In this document: in pieces, positions 45,814 to 54,855 of the stretch | How the letters are laid out: the number at the start of each line of letters is the position of its first letter | Numbering within the stretch: the stretch's first letter is position 1 | From: an uncultured Sphingomonas sp. | GTDB taxonomy: Bacteria; Pseudomonadota; Alphaproteobacteria; Sphingomonadales; Sphingomonadaceae | Direction of reading: 5' to 3' | Assembly: GCA_913776045.1 (NCBI GenBank) | Contig: CAJYOI010000019.1 | Span: forward strand, 1-54,855 | Length of the DNA: 54,855 bases | Position numbers and translations under genes: made by a program | The notes under the pieces: generated by a model | Database searches by the model: none | Told to the model about the DNA's origin: nothing | The model's input: the letters and a program-made list of their open reading frames with translations, nothing else

Positions 45814-46938
45814 TCATGCGTCCAGCAACCGCGGGTTCACGACCTTGCCGTCCTGCGTCAGCCGCACGGCGTCGCCGATTTCCGCGTCGAGCACCGGGCG
45901 CCCCGCGTCCTTGTCCCAGAACGCCGACAGGAAATTGAACAGGTTGCGGCTGAACAGCGCGCTGGTGTCCGCAGCCAGACGGGATGGCACGTTTCTGTGC
46001 CCGACGATCTTCACGCCGTGGCGCTCGACCACTTCGCCCGCGACCGCGCCCTCGACGTTGCCGCCGGCTTCCACCGCCAGATCGACGATCACGCTGCCCG
46101 GCCGCATCGTCGCGATCTGGGCGTCCGAAATCAGCCGCGGGGCGGGGCGGCCGGGGATCAGCGCCGTCGTGATGACGATGTCCTGCCTGGCGATGTGCGA
46201 CGACACCAGGTCCGCCTGCGCGGCCTTGTACTCGTCCGACATCTCGGTCGCATAGCCGCCCGATCCTTCGCCTTCGATGCCGGCGACATTCTCGACGAAG
46301 ATCGGCTTGGCGCCCAGGGACAGGATCTGCTCCTTCGTCGCCGAACGCACGTCGGTCGCCGACACCTGGGCGCCCAGCCGTCGCGCGGTGGCGATGGCCT
46401 GTAGGCCCGCCACGCCGACGCCCATTACGAACACTTTGGCGGCGCTGACGGTGCCGGCCGCGGTCATCATCATCGGAAAGGCGCGGCCATATTCCGCGGC
46501 GGCGTCGAGCACCGCCTTGTATCCGCTGAGGTTCGACTGCGAGGACAATATGTCCATCGACTGCGCGCGCGTGATGCGCGGCATGAATTCCATCGCCAGC
46601 GCCTCGATCCCGAGCGCGGCATAGGCATCGACGCGGGCGCGGTCACCGAACGGGTTCAGCCCCGCGGCGAGCCAGGCGCCGGATTTGATGCCCGACAGGC
46701 TGGCGGGGTCGGGACCGGCGACGCCGAGTATGATGTCGGCATCGGCCAGCACCTCGGCGCGCGATCCGACGGTCGCACCGGCGGCGGCGTAGGCATCTTC
46801 GGCGATCGAAGCGCCCGCGCCCGCGCCGCTTTCGACCGCCATCGTGGCCCCCAGGCCGATGAATTTCTTCACCGTTTCCGGCGTCGCCGCGACGCGACGT
46901 TCACCGGCTGCCGTTTCCTTAAGGACCGCGATCTTCAT
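45814..46938 (-). CDS. pntAA: NAD(P) transhydrogenase alpha-1 subunit
   Basis: Soluble NAD(H)-binding subunit (domain I), 374 residues. Alanine-dehydrogenase-like: MKIAVLKETAAGERRVAATP at the start, SQSNLSGYKAVLDAA, MMMTAAGTVSAAKVFVMGVG (NAD fold, VGVAGLQAIATARRLGA) and KIVGHRNVPSRLAADTSALF near the end. A G-rich ribosome binding site precedes the ATG. The aa3-oxidase subunit IV gene lies 20 bases upstream on the same strand. Confidence 0.94.
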   Translation of the reverse strand: MKIAVLKETAAGERRVAATPETVKKFIGLGATMAVESGAGAGASIAEDAYAAAGATVGSRAEVLADADIILGVAGPDPASLSGIKSGAWLAAGLNPFGDRARVDAYAALGIEALAMEFMPRITRAQSMDILSSQSNLSGYKAVLDAAAEYGRAFPMMMTAAGTVSAAKVFVMGVGVAGLQAIATARRLGAQVSATDVRSATKEQILSLGAKPIFVENVAGIEGEGSGGYATEMSDEYKAAQADLVSSHIARQDIVITTALIPGRPAPRLISDAQIATMRPGSVIVDLAVEAGGNVEGAVAGEVVERHGVKIVGHRNVPSRLAADTSALFSRNLFNFLSAFWDKDAGRPVLDAEIGDAVRLTQDGKVVNPRLLDA

Positions 46939-46958
46939 GCCCCCGCCCCCTTTTGCGG

Positions 46959-47084
46959 TCAGTGTGCGATCAGCCAGACAACTCCCGCGGCGATCACGGC
47001 GCAGACGACGGTGCCCCACTTCAGAAAGTTCATGACCCCGTTGTAGGTCGACACATGCGCCTTCATGTTGCTTTGTTCGGCCAT
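46959..47084 (-). CDS. aa3-type cytochrome c oxidase subunit IV (small)
   Basis: A 41-residue protein with an AGAGGG ribosome binding site, too short for routine detection. Sequence start MAEQSNMKAHVSTYNGVMNF leads into one membrane helix (TVVCAVIAAGVVWLIAH). This is the bacterial aa3 oxidase subunit IV (COX4_pro_2) pattern, a one-helix protein stabilising the oxidase. Its position just before pntAA is seen in other alphaproteobacteria. Confidence 0.85.
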   Translation of the reverse strand: MAEQSNMKAHVSTYNGVMNFLKWGTVVCAVIAAGVVWLIAH

Positions 47085-47231
47085 ATTCAGTCCCTCTTGA
47101 TTGCGATCTTGAAACAACCTTAGCCAGCGCGTCGCTGTCCCTCAAGTCCCGAGCGGGAACGAGACTTAAGCCCGTCTTTACCGATCCGATTGTACGACGT
47201 TTCCCGAACAGGGACGACGGGGACACGCTGA

Positions 47232-48653
47232 ATGAACCGCAACGGCCAGCGCCTGCTGATGCTGATCGACGACGAACCCGCGCAGCGCCGGCTGATCGCG
47301 GCGATCGCGGGTCGGCGCGGCTGGCGCACGATCTTCGCCGGCGATGCGGAGGTCGCGGTCGCGCAGCTTGGCACGCCCGACGGCATGGCGCTGGATGCGA
47401 TCCTGCTCGACAGCTGGTCGCCGCAGGCCGACACCGCGGCGCTGATCGCCGAGCTGCGCGCGCGTCGTCCGGCGCTGCCCATCCTGATGCTGACCGCCAA
47501 CAATTCGGTGGCCGCTGCGGTCGATGCGATGCGCGCGGGCGCGACCGATTTCCTGGTGAAGCCGCTGGGGCCCGAACGTCTGCTCGCCGCGCTGGATGCA
47601 GCGATCGGCGGCGCGGCAGCGGGCGAACTCCGTCCACTGACCGAGAAGCTGCCGGCATCGCTCGCCTTCGAGGACATCGTCGGCGCCGCCCCGCAGTTTC
47701 GCGCCGCGCTCGCCATTGCGGCCAAGTCGGCCCGCGCGCGGGTGCCGGTGCTGATCGAGGGCGAGAGCGGGGTCGGCAAGGAAGTGGTCGCCGACGCGAT
47801 CCACGCCGCTTCGCCGCGATCCAAGAAACCGATGATCCGCGTCAACTGCGGCGCGATCCCCGCCAACCTCGTCGAAAGCGAACTGTTCGGGCATGAGAAG
47901 GGCGCCTTCACCGGCGCGTTCGAACGCAAGATCGGACGGTTCCAGGATGCCGATGGCGGCACGATCTTCCTCGACGAGATCGGTGAGATGCCGCTGGAGG
48001 CGCAGGTCAAGCTGCTGCGCGTGCTGCAATCGGGCGAAGTCCAGGCGATTGGCGCGCGGCATCCGCGCGAGGTCGACGTTCGCGTGGTCGCCGCGACCAA
48101 CAAGACGCTCGCCGACGAAGTCGCCGCGGGGCGCTTCCGCGAAGATCTCTATTACCGCCTGAACGTCGTGCAGGTGACGATCCCACCGCTGCGCGACCGC
48201 CCTGACGACATCGCACCGCTCGCGCGGCACCTGCTGACGCGTATCGCGACCCAGCCGGGGCTGCGGCCGCTGGGCATCACCGACGATGCGCTGTCGCTGC
48301 TGGTCCAATACGACTGGCCGGGCAATGTCCGTCAGCTCCAGAACGCGCTCTTCCGCGCCGCCGTTCTATGCGACGGCGATGCGTTGACCAAGGCCGACTT
48401 CCCGCAGATCGCGACACTGGCCGGCGCACGGTCGATGCCGGGGACGGGAAACCTGACCGGCGCGAGCGGGGTGACGCTGTTCCGTGCGGACGGCAATCTG
48501 CGCGCGCTGGAGGAGATCGAGGCGGATGTGATCCGGCTGGCGATCGGGCATTACCGGGGTCGGATGACGGAGGTCGCGCGGCGGCTCGGGATCGGACGGT
48601 CGACATTGTATCGGAAGTTGGGCGAGCTTGGGATTGATCAAAGCGCGGCGTAA
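47232..48653 (+). CDS. Sigma-54-dependent response regulator (NtrC family)
   Basis: A 473-residue activator of sigma-54 promoters. Receiver domain at residues 8-115 (LLMLIDDEPAQRR; phospho-site LLDSWSP; MLTANNSVAAA; FLVKPLG). AAA+ domain from about 145: Walker A GESGVGKE, the sigma-54 contact GAFTGA, Walker B IFLDEIGEMP. Fis-type HTH at the end (EVARRLGIGRSTLYRKLGEL). No histidine kinase is adjacent, so the signal is unknown. It is divergent from the oxidase small subunit gene. Confidence 0.95.
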   Translation: MNRNGQRLLMLIDDEPAQRRLIAAIAGRRGWRTIFAGDAEVAVAQLGTPDGMALDAILLDSWSPQADTAALIAELRARRPALPILMLTANNSVAAAVDAMRAGATDFLVKPLGPERLLAALDAAIGGAAAGELRPLTEKLPASLAFEDIVGAAPQFRAALAIAAKSARARVPVLIEGESGVGKEVVADAIHAASPRSKKPMIRVNCGAIPANLVESELFGHEKGAFTGAFERKIGRFQDADGGTIFLDEIGEMPLEAQVKLLRVLQSGEVQAIGARHPREVDVRVVAATNKTLADEVAAGRFREDLYYRLNVVQVTIPPLRDRPDDIAPLARHLLTRIATQPGLRPLGITDDALSLLVQYDWPGNVRQLQNALFRAAVLCDGDALTKADFPQIATLAGARSMPGTGNLTGASGVTLFRADGNLRALEEIEADVIRLAIGHYRGRMTEVARRLGIGRSTLYRKLGELGIDQSAA

Positions 48654-48779
48654 GAGAGCCTGGAGTTGCGCAAGCAAATCCAGGACTCGCCCGCGCCGGC
48701 CAGCGGGGCGGCACCGCCGGCCCGTCTGACGGCGTGAGGCGACCTGCGCTCTCCGTATTGCTCACAGATCAAAAGAGCG

Positions 48780-48803
48780 GTGCTTCGACAAGCTCAGCAC
48801 GAT
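48780..48803. repeat. TTCGACAAGCTCAGCAC-type repeat fragment
   Basis: GTGCTTCGACAAGCTCAGCA has a GTGCT/AGCAC stem and matches a short dispersed extragenic motif common in many proteobacteria. It sits just upstream of the SDR gene. Confidence 0.5.
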
Positions 48804-48821
48804 CGGGGTAAGGGAAGCGGC

Positions 48822-49574
48822 ATGACCGACTTCACCGACCGCACGTTCCTCGTCACCGGCGCCGCTTCGGGCATCGGCTTGGCCACCGCCCAACATCTCG
48901 CGGCGAACGGCGCCAAACGCCTGATCCTCACCGACATCGCCGCGGACGCCCTGGACGCGATCGACCTGCCCTGTGCCGTCGATCGCCTGACCGGCGACGT
49001 CGCCGACGAAGCCTTTTGGGACAGCGCTGTACCCAAGCTCGACGGCCTCGACGGCGCGGTCATCAACGCCGGGGTTGCGGGCGCCGGCCCGATCGCGACG
49101 TTCGGGTTTGCCGAGTGGCGGCGGATCCTGTCAGTCAATCTCGATGGCGCGTTCCTGACGCTCCGCGCGGCGATGCGCGCGATCGGCAAACGCGGCGGCG
49201 CCATCGTCGCGGTGTCGTCGGCCACCGGCATCAAGGCCGAACCGGGCATCGCCGCCTATGCCGCGTCGAAGGCCGCGCTGATCCAGCTTGTCCGCGTCGC
49301 GGCGAAGGAGGGCGCCGGCCGCCGCATCCGCGTCAACGCGATCGCGCCGGCGGGTGTGGAAACCCCGGTGTGGGACGCGGTGCCGATGTTCGTGAACCGT
49401 GCCGCAGAGATCGGTCGCGACGCCGCGTTCGCTGAGATGGCGGCGATGGGCACCCCGCTCGGTCGCTACGCCAAGTCCGAGGAGATCGCCGCGCAGATCG
49501 CTTTCCTGTTGTCCGACGCCGCAACATACATCACCGGCTCGACGCTGGTCAGCGACGGCGGCTACACCCTATAG
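48822..49574 (+). CDS. SDR family oxidoreductase
   Basis: A 250-residue short-chain dehydrogenase/reductase of the classical type. Cofactor-binding TGAASGIG near the N terminus (residues 12-19), NAG after strand 4 (VINAGVAG), catalytic YAASK (Tyr and Lys) with Ser upstream (VSSATG), and C-terminal GSTLVSDGGYTL. The substrate cannot be read. The ATG is supported by an AAGGGAAG sequence just upstream. A membrane protein gene follows on the same strand. Confidence 0.9.
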   Translation: MTDFTDRTFLVTGAASGIGLATAQHLAANGAKRLILTDIAADALDAIDLPCAVDRLTGDVADEAFWDSAVPKLDGLDGAVINAGVAGAGPIATFGFAEWRRILSVNLDGAFLTLRAAMRAIGKRGGAIVAVSSATGIKAEPGIAAYAASKAALIQLVRVAAKEGAGRRIRVNAIAPAGVETPVWDAVPMFVNRAAEIGRDAAFAEMAAMGTPLGRYAKSEEIAAQIAFLLSDAATYITGSTLVSDGGYTL

Positions 49575-49601
49575 TCTGCGAGCACAGGAGACGCCCTGCC
49601 C

Positions 49602-49931
49602 ATGCTGCCCACGCTCACGCTGCTGCTTGCAATCGGTTTCGTCGGCGTCGCGCTCTACCGCTTCTCGCCCGACGCGCCGCCGCGGCTGAAGAACGCGCAG
49701 CTCGCCTTTGCGCTGGCGGCGGGGCTGCTGGGCGTCGCGACGTTCAAGATGACAGGGGATTCGCGCTGGCTGGTCGGCGGCATCCTGTTTTTTGGCGCAG
49801 GGGTGCCGGGGTTCCTGGCGGGCAATCGCAAGGCGCTGAGGACCGTCGCCTTGATCTGCGGGCTGCTGGGTCTGGCGCTCTACGGCATGGCGACGTCGCG
49901 GCCGATGGTGCCGGTGGTGACAGCGCGCTGA
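49602..49931 (+). CDS. Small membrane protein, unknown function
   Basis: A 109-residue protein with about three helices (LTLLLAIGFVGVALYRF; AQLAFALAAGLLGVATF; LICGLLGLALYGMA) and a loop holding GDSRWLVGGILFFGAG. ACAGGAG lies a few bases before the ATG. Same strand as the SDR, 27 bases after it. Confidence 0.7.
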   Translation: MLPTLTLLLAIGFVGVALYRFSPDAPPRLKNAQLAFALAAGLLGVATFKMTGDSRWLVGGILFFGAGVPGFLAGNRKALRTVALICGLLGLALYGMATSRPMVPVVTAR

Positions 49932-49934
49932 CGC

Positions 49935-51068
49935 TCAGTCCCGCCGGCTGGTCAGCCCGGCATCCTTGAGGCCCCGCCAGACGCGGAGTGCCTGCATCGT
50001 TTCCGGCACGTCATGCACCCGTAGTATCTGCGCGCCACGATCGGCGCCGTGGATCGCCAGCGTCACGCTGCCGCCCAGTCGTTCGGCGACCGGCGCCTCG
50101 TTCGACAGTGCGCCGATCAGCCGCTTGCGGCTGGCGCCCAGTACGATGCCGCAGCCCAGACCGTGGAACATCGCCAGCCCGTTCAGCAGCGCAAGATTGT
50201 CGCCAAGCGACTTGGCGAAGCCGATGCCGGGATCGATCAGGATGGTCCTGCGATCGACCCCGCCGGCAACGACGGCATCGATCCGCGCCTCCAGCCAGTC
50301 GTACACCTCGACCAGCACATCGGCATAGGTCGGGCGAGCGTGCGGGCCGGCGGACGGATCGGGGGTGTGCATCAGAACGACCGGGCACCCAGCCGCGGCG
50401 ACGACGCCCAGTGCGCGGTCGTCCCAGGCGAGCGCCGCGACGTCGTTGACGATCCCGGCCCCGGCAGCGAGCGCGGACTCCATGACGCCGGCCTTGCGCG
50501 TGTCGATCGAAACGGCGGTGCCCGATGCGGCGAGCCGTTCGATCACCGGCCGCACGCGGGCGATCTCGTCGCCCTCCCACACGGTCGGCGCGCCGGGACG
50601 GGTCGATTCGCCGCCGACGTCGATGATCGCCGCGCCCGCCGTCGCCATGTCGAACCCGGCCTGTGCGGCGGCATCGTCATCGGTATTGGCGCCACCGTCC
50701 GAGAAGCTGTCCGGCGTGCGGTTGAGGATGCCCATCACCTGCGGCTGGTCGAGCCGGATTGTCCGGCCGGGCAGCACGATTGGCGCGCGCGGGGCAGAAA
50801 TGGCGGCGACGAGCGCGCGGAGCCGCTCGGCTTGCTCGCGCGAGACGTTGGAGATGAGGGCGGGTAGGGCGGCGACGGGGATGCTTGTCTGCGCGATTCG
50901 GGTCGTGCCAACGACGGCGATCATCTCATAGGCGGCGAACCAGAGCAGCCCGCCGGCCAGCCGCGCGACGGTGCCGTCGCGACCGACGGGGGTGTCGACG
51001 AAGGCTTCGGGGCGGAGGTAGAGCCGGGCGTCGGCGGGTATGAACTGCGGGTCGAACACTACACTCAC
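49935..51068 (-). CDS. folP: Dihydropteroate synthase FolP with N-terminal extension
   Basis: Joins p-aminobenzoate and hydroxymethyldihydropterin pyrophosphate in folate synthesis; target of sulfonamides. 377 residues. Core motifs: MGILNRTPDSFSDGG, IDVGGESTRPGA, VSIDTRKAGV, NDVAALAWDD, LIDPGIGFAKSLGDN and LGASRKRLIG. Normal enzymes have about 280 residues, so about 100 residues form an extra N-terminal part (ADARLYLRPEAFVDTPVGRD) of unknown role, seen in related genomes. Confidence 0.93.
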   Translation of the reverse strand: MSVVFDPQFIPADARLYLRPEAFVDTPVGRDGTVARLAGGLLWFAAYEMIAVVGTTRIAQTSIPVAALPALISNVSREQAERLRALVAAISAPRAPIVLPGRTIRLDQPQVMGILNRTPDSFSDGGANTDDDAAAQAGFDMATAGAAIIDVGGESTRPGAPTVWEGDEIARVRPVIERLAASGTAVSIDTRKAGVMESALAAGAGIVNDVAALAWDDRALGVVAAAGCPVVLMHTPDPSAGPHARPTYADVLVEVYDWLEARIDAVVAGGVDRRTILIDPGIGFAKSLGDNLALLNGLAMFHGLGCGIVLGASRKRLIGALSNEAPVAERLGGSVTLAIHGADRGAQILRVHDVPETMQALRVWRGLKDAGLTSRRD

Positions 51069-51083
51069 CGTCCTTCAAGCCTC

Positions 51084-51137
51084 GGCGTCGCGCCGCGGCA
51101 AAGCCGCGACGTCGGTCGGCACGCAGTCCCGCCGGCG
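51084..51137. repeat. GC-rich hairpin repeat at a gene 3' end (copy c, inverted)
   Basis: Reverse-oriented relative to copies a and b: GCGTCGCGCCGCGGCAAAGC then CGCGACGTCGGTCGGCACGC. It lies directly beyond the ccrM stop (minus strand) and before folP. Confidence 0.6.
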
Positions 51138-52506
<1,369 letters not shown>

Positions 52507-53103
52507 TCAGAGCGGCAGTTCGGCCTGCGCGACGGGCGCGAACGACCGGCGATGGAGCGGAGTGGGGCCATGTTCACGCAAGGCGGCAAGGTGGTGGCGG
52601 CAGCCATAGCCCTTGTTAGAATGCCAATTATATGCGGGGTAGGTTTCGGCCGCGGCGATCATGATCGCGTCGCGCGTCGTCTTCGCGAGGATCGATGCCG
52701 CGGCGATCGACAGGCTGATCGCATCGCCGCCGACGATGGGCGTGCAGGGATGGCTCCACCGCGGGGATCGGTTGCCGTCGACCAGCACATGGCCCGGCGC
52801 GACGCCCAGCGCTTCCACCGCCAGCGTCATTGCCTTCATCGTCGCCCAATAGATGTTGAGCGTGTCGATCTCCGCCGGCTCGACGATGCCGATGCCGACG
52901 TGCGCGCAATCGCGCAGTCTGAGCGCGAGGCGATCGCGCTCCTTGGCCGACAGCTTTTTCGAATCGTCGATCCCGCGGGGCACACCCCTTGCCGGCAGGA
53001 TGACCGCCGCAGCGACCACCGGTCCGGCAAGCGGCCCGCGTCCGGCCTCGTCCACCCCGACGACGGGGGCGAGGCAGAGCTTTTCGTGTTTCAGGCCGGG
53101 CAT
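52507..53103 (-). CDS. rnhB: Ribonuclease HII
   Basis: Removes ribonucleotides misincorporated in DNA and RNA-DNA hybrids. 198 residues. Catalytic acid residues: VVGVDEAGRGPLAGPVVAAA (DE near the start), IDDSKKLSAKERDRL, and GDAISLSIAAASILAKTTRD. It is translationally coupled to thiD (overlapping ATGA), and its end is close to the ccrM upstream region. Confidence 0.95.
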   Translation of the reverse strand: MPGLKHEKLCLAPVVGVDEAGRGPLAGPVVAAAVILPARGVPRGIDDSKKLSAKERDRLALRLRDCAHVGIGIVEPAEIDTLNIYWATMKAMTLAVEALGVAPGHVLVDGNRSPRWSHPCTPIVGGDAISLSIAAASILAKTTRDAIMIAAAETYPAYNWHSNKGYGCRHHLAALREHGPTPLHRRSFAPVAQAELPL

Positions 53104-53855
53104 CAGAAACCCTTGGCCGCCTGTTGCCCCATCGGGCCGTGACCGCTGCCGAGGCCGGGTGCGGCCTCCAGACTGGCCCGCACGAAGCGGATCGCGCGTT
53201 CGGTCGCCGCCGCGAGGGGCAGGCCCGCGCCAAGGCCGGTCGCAATGGCGCTGGCCAGCGTACAGCCGGTGCCGTGCGTGTGCGGCGTGCGGATGCGTGG
53301 GTTGGACCAGCGGGCCACCTCGCCTTGCGTGGTGACGATGCGGTCGACGACCTCCGCGCCATCGGCGTGGCCGCCCTTGATGAGCAGGGTCGGACCATGC
53401 CGCAGCACCGCCGCCTCGCCACCCAGTGCGGCAAGCTCGGGCAGGTTGGGCGTCACTACGGTCGCGCGGCGCATCAGCCGTTCGAACGCTGCGATCGTCG
53501 CGTCGTCCGCCAGCACCGCGCCCGAAGTCGCGATCATCACCGGATCGAACACCACCGCCGCATCCAGACCCTCCAGCACATCGGCGACAGCATGGGCGAC
53601 CCCGGCCGATCCGATCATCCCGATTTTGACCGCATCGACGCCGATGTCATCGATGCACGAGCGCATCTGCTGCACGACGAAGTCGGCCGGTACCGGCATG
53701 ACGCCCTGCACCCCCAGCGTGTTCTGTGCCGTCAGCGCCGTGATCGCGGTCATCGCGTGGCCGTCGAGCATCGTCACCGTCTTGATATCGGCCTGGATGC
53801 CGGCACCGCCGCCCGAATCGGACCCGGCGACGATCAGGACGCGCGTCGTCGTCAT
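53103..53855 (-). CDS. thiD: Hydroxymethylpyrimidine/phosphomethylpyrimidine kinase ThiD
   Basis: Phosphorylates the product of ThiC in thiamine synthesis. 250 residues. Ribokinase-fold signatures: LIVAGSDSGGGAGIQADIK near the start, TALTAQNTLGVQGV, KIGMIGSAG, and the anion-hole end THGTGCTLASAIA. Both its start and stop overlap neighbouring genes, giving a tight operon DUF1272-thiD-rnhB. No thi-box is seen before this operon in the window. Confidence 0.95.
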   Translation of the reverse strand: MTTTRVLIVAGSDSGGGAGIQADIKTVTMLDGHAMTAITALTAQNTLGVQGVMPVPADFVVQQMRSCIDDIGVDAVKIGMIGSAGVAHAVADVLEGLDAAVVFDPVMIATSGAVLADDATIAAFERLMRRATVVTPNLPELAALGGEAAVLRHGPTLLIKGGHADGAEVVDRIVTTQGEVARWSNPRIRTPHTHGTGCTLASAIATGLGAGLPLAAATERAIRFVRASLEAAPGLGSGHGPMGQQAAKGF

Positions 53856-54076
53856 GCGGGGTGGCGCCGCTCGGTCGATGCCGGATGGTCCTTCAGCGTT
53901 GTGCCGACCCGCGCTGGCCGATCGAGCAACTCGCCGCCGCAGTTCGGGCAGCGATCGTCGAGCGCATCGGCACATTCCGCGCAGAAGGTGCATTCCATCG
54001 AACAGATGAACGCACCCGCTTCGTCCGCGGGCAGGTCGACGCCGCAGCGTTCGCAGTCGGGGCGCATGTCGAGCAT
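53852..54076 (-). CDS. DUF1272 zinc-ribbon-like protein
   Basis: A 74-residue protein of the DUF1272 family, all Cys pairs in place: MRPDCERCGVDLPADE, ICSMECTFCAECAD and RCPNCGGELLDRP. It probably binds two zincs and may act as a small adaptor; function is unknown. The ATG that begins MLDMRPDCERC fits the family; its stop overlaps the thiD start. Confidence 0.9.
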   Translation of the reverse strand: MLDMRPDCERCGVDLPADEAGAFICSMECTFCAECADALDDRCPNCGGELLDRPARVGTTLKDHPASTERRHPA

Positions 54077-54180
54077 GGGCGTCGCTCTAGGCAATTCGCG
54101 CGGTGGTGAAAAGCGGCATGGCTATGGTAACGGCGCAGTACATCAACTTGGGTTACGCGTGGCGGGCAGGAGGCAAAGGC

Positions 54181-54567
54181 ATGATCAAGGTCGTCGTCGA
54201 CCGGTCGCACGCAATGGTGAATTTGACTGCAGATGGATATGTGACCGAAGCCGATATCGCCGCGGCGGCCGTCGATCTGCACGCCGCCATCCGGTCGCTG
54301 GGCGATCGCATGGGTCAGCATGTCACGCTGTACGACCTGACCAACGTGAATGTCGCGGCCGGCGTGGTGCTCGAAGCGTTCAGCGTGTTCTTCACCGATC
54401 CGAAATATCGGCCGATCTGGGCGAAGCGGGTGGCGTTCGTGACGCGATCGTAGCTGGTCGCGCGGCAGATGAACCGGATGCGCGCCGAGCGGCCCGACAT
54501 GCAGGTGTTCGAGGATCGCGGGCAGGCGGTTGCCTGGTTGCTCGCGGCGGGGGATCGGGCGGCTTAG
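54181..54567 (+). pseudogene. SpoIIAA-like/STAS-fold gene interrupted by an in-frame TAG
   Basis: AGGAGG 8 bases before the ATG starts a frame giving MIKVVVDRSHAMVNLTADGY... and a beta-alpha pattern resembling SpoIIAA-like proteins (LYDLTNVNVAAGVVLEAFSV; IWAKRVAFVTRS). A TAG at 54451-54453 stops it after 90 residues. The same frame continues without break for 37 more codons (LVARQMNRMRAERPDMQVFE and DRGQAVAWLLAAGDRAA) to a TAG at 54565, which completes the expected domain. Either a recent nonsense mutation, a sequencing error, or translational readthrough. Confidence 0.65.
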
Positions 54568-54635
54568 AGTCCAGCGGTCGCGCCACACTCGTCGGACGTG
54601 GCGCTATCGCGCCCCGCCGGCCGAGCGTGGCGAGT

Positions 54636-54661
54636 CCTGACTTTGCTCGCGCAAAGTCAGG
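54636..54661 (-). terminator. Perfect hairpin downstream of glmM
   Basis: An 11-bp perfect stem (CCTGACTTTGC and complement) with loop TCGC, 12 bases beyond the glmM stop. Right-hand and left-hand flanks match those of the hairpin behind the MipA gene (11114-11139), while the stem sequence differs. There is no T tract. Confidence 0.65.
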
Positions 54662-54673
54662 CGTCTCAGCGCT

Positions 54674-54855
54674 TCACGCCGCGGCCTTAACCGCCTCCAC
54701 GATCCGGTCGACCACCGTCTCGACCTGCCGGTGGTCCTCGCCCTCCGCCATCACGCGGATCAGCGGTTCGGTGCCTGACTTGCGGATCAGCAGCCGGCCC
54801 TTGCCCTCCAGCTCGGCTTCGGCCGCGGCGATGACTGCCTTGACCGTGTCGTTCT
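54674..54855 (-). CDS. glmM: Phosphoglucosamine mutase GlmM, C-terminal part
   Basis: Only the last 60 residues are inside the window; the gene continues to the right. They include the diagnostic phosphate-binding loop [17 protein letters not shown] and the ending [12 protein letters not shown]. GlmM turns glucosamine-6-phosphate into glucosamine-1-phosphate for cell-wall and LPS precursors. Confidence 0.92.
   Translation of the reverse strand, partial: NDTVKAVIAAAEAELEGKGRLLIRKSGTEPLIRVMAEGEDHRQVETVVDRIVEAVKAAA

Overview
The window reads as chromosomal DNA of a Sphingomonas-like alphaproteobacterium (Sphingomonadaceae). The evidence is high GC, a carotenoid cluster (crtY-crtI-crtB), a CcrM-type GANTC methyltransferase, a three-subunit proton-translocating transhydrogenase followed by the small aa3-oxidase subunit IV, a PaoABC-type molybdenum hydroxylase, MipA/OmpV and many small palindromic intergenic repeats. 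No plasmid or phage replication genes, IS transposases, integrases or CRISPR arrays were seen. The species assignment is inference.

Layout. 1-3528: an autotransporter (5' truncated) and a LuxR-type regulator, ending at what looks like the 3' half of a tRNA-Gln(CTG), probably the scar of an integrated element lying to the left. 3693-7334: small regulators and enzymes (LuxR-type HTH, MarR-like wHTH, DUF3253, GNAT, VOC). 7366-8993: an AT-rich two-gene cassette (phosphoribosyltransferase-like protein plus NADAR), inserted directly behind thiC, which has a TPP riboswitch. 11150-17473: MipA/OmpV, DUF2141, a sterol desaturase, an odd soluble GT51 transglycosylase convergent with a membrane-anchored unknown, SulP, and an aspartyl protease with a PDZ-like end. 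17718-21507: paoABC. 21702-25912: crtY-crtI-LOG-crtB, followed on the other strand by a 30-residue small ORF with a strong ribosome binding site. 26387-31041: an Atm1-type ABC exporter and three tandem secreted retropepsin-like paralogues that have lost the DTG motif. 31150-35531: recQ, a Blh-like phosphatase/sulfurtransferase, a second sterol desaturase, a PHA-granule-type protein and a VOC protein. 35609-41519: lnt, metK with a structured leader, an RNB nuclease, PAP2 and trmB. 41718-41793: tRNA-Val(TAC). 41888-47084: a pseudo-receiver/wHTH regulator and the pnt operon, which is interrupted by a DUF559 gene bracketed by inverted palindromic repeats. 47232-49931: an NtrC-family activator, an SDR and a membrane protein. 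49935-54076: folP, ccrM, rnhB, thiD and DUF1272, with an unusually motif-dense region upstream of ccrM. 54181-54567: a SpoIIAA-like gene with an in-frame amber codon. 54674-54855: the end of glmM.

How the genes connect. CrtB, CrtI and CrtY together take GGPP to beta-carotene; the desaturase-fold proteins could modify carotenoids or other lipids, but that is not shown. ThiC and ThiD act in sequence in the pyrimidine branch of thiamine synthesis, although they lie in separate operons. The most interesting candidates are the PRTase-NADAR pair (enzymes that could make and break N-glycosidic bonds, in a foreign-looking cassette under possible thiC read-through), the REP-bracketed DUF559 unit inside pnt, the metK leader, the ccrM upstream region and the hairpin repeats at gene 3' ends.
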